From Candidatus Coatesiibacteriota bacterium (GTDB lineage: Bacteria > B130-G9), in contig JAFGIT010000369.1 of assembly GCA_016929465.1 (NCBI GenBank), positions 1-9,006 of the forward strand: DNA of 9,006 nucleotides, in the 5' to 3' direction. The translations under genes were made by a program, and so were the position numbers. The notes beneath the pieces are model-generated. The model was not told the DNA's origin. It did not search any database and saw only the letters and a program-made list of their open reading frames with translations. Of this stretch, positions 6,258 through 9,006 are shown piece after piece; the stretch's first letter is position 1, and every line of letters begins with the position of its first letter.

Positions 6258-7007
6258 ATGAGGCAGGGAATAATTCTCCTAGAACTGGGGATTCTTCTTA
6301 TGGTCGGGCTATTTTCAGGATGCGTTGGGGGAAATAAGGGGAAGGATGCCTGGGATTTCGCCAAGCTTCGTGAGAAGATGGTCGAGCAGCAGATCGAGCG
6401 TCGGGGTATCAAGGACAAGTCGGTTCTGAAAGCGATGCGCACCGTCGAAAGACATCGCTTCGTGCCTGAAGCACAGCAGTCGTCCGCCTACAATGACTAC
6501 CCGCTCCCGATTGGCGAGGGCCAGACAATCTCCCAGCCCTATATCGTCGCGCTGATGACACAGCTTCTCGCTCTGGACAAGAAAGACACGGTGCTTGAGG
6601 TCGGGACCGGCTCCGGCTACCAGGCGGCGGTTCTCGCGGAGCTCGCGAAGGAGGTCTATACCATCGAGATCATCGAGCCGCTCGGGAAGTCTGCACAAAT
6701 TCGTCTGAAAGACCTCAACTACGACAATGTCGAGGTGCGAATCGGTGACGGTTACGCTGGCTGGCCCGAGCACGCTCCATTCGACGGTATAATCGTGACC
6801 TGCGCGTGTCCCTCGGCCCCGAAGCCGCTGGTCGAGCAATTAGCCGAGGGTGGACGAATGGTGATACCTATCGGTGGGAGCCTTTCTTATCAGATGATGA
6901 CGCTTTTTGAGAAGAGAGATGGGCTCCTCCACAAGAAAGAGATCAGCGGCTGCGTCTTCGTCCCGCTGTTGGGCCCGCATGGCTGGCAGACCGAGAGGGG
7001 AGATTAG
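6258..7007 (+). CDS. pcm: Protein-L-isoaspartate O-methyltransferase with a predicted lipoprotein signal peptide
   Basis: A 249-residue protein. It would methylate the alpha-carboxyl of isoaspartyl residues in damaged proteins using S-adenosylmethionine, the first step in their repair. The catalytic part is complete: MVEQQIERRGIKDKSVLKAM near 41-60, GEGQTISQPY (86-95, substrate-site signature), the SAM-binding VLEVGTGSGYQ (112-122), the acidic end of strand 2 at YTIEIIEP, GDGYAGWPE (about 163-171) and DGIIVTCACP. Length minus the N-terminus fits the roughly 210-residue family norm. The odd part is residues 1-22: MRQ, a hydrophobic run, then LFSGC, which resembles a lipobox with Phe at -3 and Cys22 as the lipidated residue. 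A Gly/Asn/Lys linker follows. This implies a membrane-anchored enzyme outside the cytoplasm, where SAM is not expected. A non-cleaved anchor is the alternative. The gene stands alone and converges on the peptidase gene 16 bases away. Confidence 0.92.
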   Translation: MRQGIILLELGILLMVGLFSGCVGGNKGKDAWDFAKLREKMVEQQIERRGIKDKSVLKAMRTVERHRFVPEAQQSSAYNDYPLPIGEGQTISQPYIVALMTQLLALDKKDTVLEVGTGSGYQAAVLAELAKEVYTIEIIEPLGKSAQIRLKDLNYDNVEVRIGDGYAGWPEHAPFDGIIVTCACPSAPKPLVEQLAEGGRMVIPIGGSLSYQMMTLFEKRDGLLHKKEISGCVFVPLLGPHGWQTERGD

Positions 7008-7023
7008 CAGCAATCAGGCGCTC

Positions 7024-8931
7024 CTAATGCTTGCAGCATCTGAAGCCGCCATAGGGCATCGCGCCGGATACTGAACTCGGATATGGATAGATGCCAGACT
7101 CACACGACGCTCCCAGGTCCTTGCTTTTGAAATAGCCCCCAAACAGGAGGTTTCTCCATTGCGCGCCGCTCGTCCACTCAAAGACATTTCCGCTCATGTC
7201 ATAGACTCCGAAGCCCGAAATGCACTGAGAGGATGGCCCTATGACCGAGACATCAGTTCCCTCTGTATTGCAGGGACCGACCTGATAGATGTTGCCGTAT
7301 GGATAGATGAAGTCATCAGGTCCTTTGCAGGCGCGTATCCATTCATCGGCAGAGCAGAGATACTTGCCCATTTCCGTGCAATGCCGCCAGGCCTCAATCC
7401 AACTCAGCGAGTGAGTCGGGAGCGCTCCGATTAGATTGGGATACTCGTATCTATCTATGCAGTATTCCATGACGAAATGTCTATTCCCCAGAATATCGGT
7501 GAAGCTCCCCGAGGGAATTCTGACCATCCCATCTGGACAGATGCTCTCCGCCTTCGCATTGAATGAGGCGTATGCGATCTCTCCTAGAATGGCACCGTCC
7601 AAAGATGTCAGACAGGTCTCGAATCTATAGACACCCGGCGACATAATTGGCGGTGAGAGCGAGGGTAGGTCTATCTCGAGGATCCTGGTCCTTTCGATGT
7701 ATGTGTTTGCCGGAATATTGACCTGTATCCCTGAAACATCAGAGCTCCATGATGGGTAGAAGGACATCTCACCACTCGGCCCGACCACTGCAAGATATAG
7801 TATGCAGTCGAGTTCCCCGCTCGGATTCGCGCAGGACAAATCGATATCAACTCGGCTATCTAGCTCGTAATCTTCCAGAGTGCTATAGATGCTTATCTGC
7901 GGCTGCTGATTTGCGTCGAATACCAGTCCGGCAATCGTCAGAATCGAGAGCTTCGCCCCTTCCACGAATAGGGGTATATCGAGGTTCTCGAGCGTGTCGT
8001 TCAGCGTATGCCAGTTTGTGCCGTAAGCTGTGCCGCCGATCGCCAATGCAGGAATGCCGTGGTACCAGAACGGCTGGTGGTCCTGGCTTCGCCATAGTTG
8101 GTAGTCCTGAGAGTCCTCCGTGACTAGAACCGTGGAGACCGAAGTCAGCGTCTCCGCGGATTTGACGTATGGCAGCAGCCACTCGGAGTTGCGGTTTGCA
8201 TCTGCTTTCTGTTCCATTTTGCCGTCGGGATTCCACCCGAGAGAATCAATCCCAAAAGCCGCAACGAACTGCACTCGCTCCCCCAAACCGGCCCCGGCAT
8301 AGTATTCACTGCCAAGCATTAGCTGCTCCTCACCCGAGTATGCTAGAAACTCGATGGTGACAGGCGGAGGGTAGAGACTGAATATCCTCGCAGCCTCCAG
8401 CACAACAGCAACGCCTGTCGCGTTGTCATCTGCGCCAAAGGCGCCCTCCGCGCTATTCCTCTCACTTGGGTGAAGGATGTTGTCCAGATGCGCCCCAATC
8501 ACGATGACACGCTCCGGGAACACCTCGCCTGTGATTCGACCCGCCACATTGCGAAGCGTGTGCACTCCGAAAATGTGGTCGTCATATCTTGTCTCTACAC
8601 CATAGGTTTCGAGGGTATCAAAGACATAGCTCGCTGATTCAAGGAACTCCGGGCGGAAAGTGTACCTGGTTTCGATGCTGGTTAATGCCTCGATGTGCTC
8701 GATTAGATTTTCCTGCGATATATGGGCTCGTATCTCTCGCAGGAACTCCTCTGATACGGTATTGGGTATTAGATCGCTTCCAAAAAATCCGTCAGCGAGA
8801 AGACATCTATCGAGCGCGTGGTGACCCTCCTGCGATGTCGCCTCAGCAATGGCGGCAAAGAGAATAAGGGCAATGCATGCGCCTGCGCAGATGAGAAGAG
8901 ATGAACACAGATATTTTCGATCTAGTGTCAC
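7024..8931 (-). CDS. Exported M28 family zinc aminopeptidase fused to a C-terminal FGE/SUMF1-like domain
   Basis: A 635-residue protein with a Sec signal peptide (basic DRK, hydrophobic 9-28, likely cleavage near AEATSQ). Residues about 60-340 form an M28 peptidase with every expected metal residue: His148 (GAHLD), Asp168 (GADDN), Glu201-Glu202 (SGEEQ, general base and ligand), Asp229 (GIDSLGW) and His308 (NWHTLND). It should therefore be an active di-zinc exopeptidase outside the cytoplasm. Residues about 345-460 are beta-rich and look like an Ig-type linker domain. Residues 464-635 are a short, ten-cysteine formylglycine-generating-enzyme-like domain (CPDGMVRIPSGSF, CIDRYEYPN, SADEWIRACKG, YPYG, MSGNVFEWTSG, GGFRCC). 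The paired catalytic cysteines of true FGE are not in place, so this part is more likely a binding or structural module. The start is a GTG at 8931, the first in the frame; AAGGA lies ten bases upstream. Confidence 0.9.
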   Translation of the reverse strand: MTLDRKYLCSSLLICAGACIALILFAAIAEATSQEGHHALDRCLLADGFFGSDLIPNTVSEEFLREIRAHISQENLIEHIEALTSIETRYTFRPEFLESASYVFDTLETYGVETRYDDHIFGVHTLRNVAGRITGEVFPERVIVIGAHLDNILHPSERNSAEGAFGADDNATGVAVVLEAARIFSLYPPPVTIEFLAYSGEEQLMLGSEYYAGAGLGERVQFVAAFGIDSLGWNPDGKMEQKADANRNSEWLLPYVKSAETLTSVSTVLVTEDSQDYQLWRSQDHQPFWYHGIPALAIGGTAYGTNWHTLNDTLENLDIPLFVEGAKLSILTIAGLVFDANQQPQISIYSTLEDYELDSRVDIDLSCANPSGELDCILYLAVVGPSGEMSFYPSWSSDVSGIQVNIPANTYIERTRILEIDLPSLSPPIMSPGVYRFETCLTSLDGAILGEIAYASFNAKAESICPDGMVRIPSGSFTDILGNRHFVMEYCIDRYEYPNLIGALPTHSLSWIEAWRHCTEMGKYLCSADEWIRACKGPDDFIYPYGNIYQVGPCNTEGTDVSVIGPSSQCISGFGVYDMSGNVFEWTSGAQWRNLLFGGYFKSKDLGASCESGIYPYPSSVSGAMPYGGFRCCKH

Positions 8932-9006
8932 GTTCCCTAATTCCTTTCAGGTTATATAGTTAGAGGCTTTCCGGTATATGTCCAACTGAACGGTGCTGCT
9001 CTCTCT

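Noticed and set aside
6315-6839. 174-residue minus-strand frame opposite the methyltransferase
   Set aside because: It lies fully antisense to a gene with complete family motifs and shows no recognisable domain.
7024-7160. Diversity-generating retroelement variable region at the end of the FGE-like domain
   Set aside because: DGR targets often end in such a domain, but there is no Asn/Asp/Ser-rich variable codon pattern, no template repeat and no reverse transcriptase in the window.
8951-8985. Promoter for the peptidase gene on the minus strand (TTGGAC and TATATA)
   Set aside because: Both boxes are reasonable, but they are 21 bases apart, too far for a normal sigma-70 promoter.

Overview
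This 9-kb window looks like chromosome from a flagellated, Gram-negative-type bacterium of moderate G+C content, judged by eye. The evidence is a flagellar hook gene cluster, a membrane-fusion (HlyD/MacA-type) adaptor, a predicted lipoprotein and an exported zinc peptidase. The gene order flgD, small flagellar operon protein, flgE occurs in Firmicutes and in several deltaproteobacterial and uncultured lineages. The C-terminal SUMF1-like domain on the peptidase is a style common in deltaproteobacteria and related environmental phyla. I cannot name the species. I saw no tRNA, rRNA, CRISPR array, insertion sequence or phage gene.

Layout. Positions 1-2183 (+) hold the end of a flagellar hook operon: the C-terminus of the hook-capping protein FlgD, a small conserved flagellar operon protein overlapping it by 11 bases, a 250-base non-coding leader rich in potential hairpins, and the hook protein FlgE. 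A strong intrinsic terminator at 2220-2260 closes the cluster. Positions 2343-5431 (+) hold a membrane-fusion adaptor with no transporter partner in view, followed 41 bases later by a polytopic GT-C (PMT/ArnT-like) glycosyltransferase. Positions 5466-6077 (-) hold a small multi-spanning membrane protein of uncertain family, convergent with the glycosyltransferase. Positions 6258-7007 (+) hold a protein-L-isoaspartate O-methyltransferase with an apparent lipoprotein signal peptide. Positions 7024-8931 (-) hold an exported M28 zinc peptidase fused to a linker region and a cysteine-rich formylglycine-generating-enzyme-like domain.

How the genes work together. Only the first block is a clear functional unit (hook assembly). 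The adaptor and glycosyltransferase are probably co-transcribed, but no shared function is evident. The last three genes are arranged convergently or divergently and are probably single transcription units.

Start codons were reconsidered. The adaptor most likely starts at a TTG at 2343 behind an ideal Shine-Dalgarno, not inside the terminator T-tract at 2259. The methyltransferase most likely starts at 6258, which gives a compact signal peptide. The small membrane protein most likely starts at the ATG at 6077. The points most worth a second look are the exported methyltransferase, the peptidase-FGE fusion, the structured leader before flgE, and the palindrome and promoter candidate packed against the flagellar terminator.
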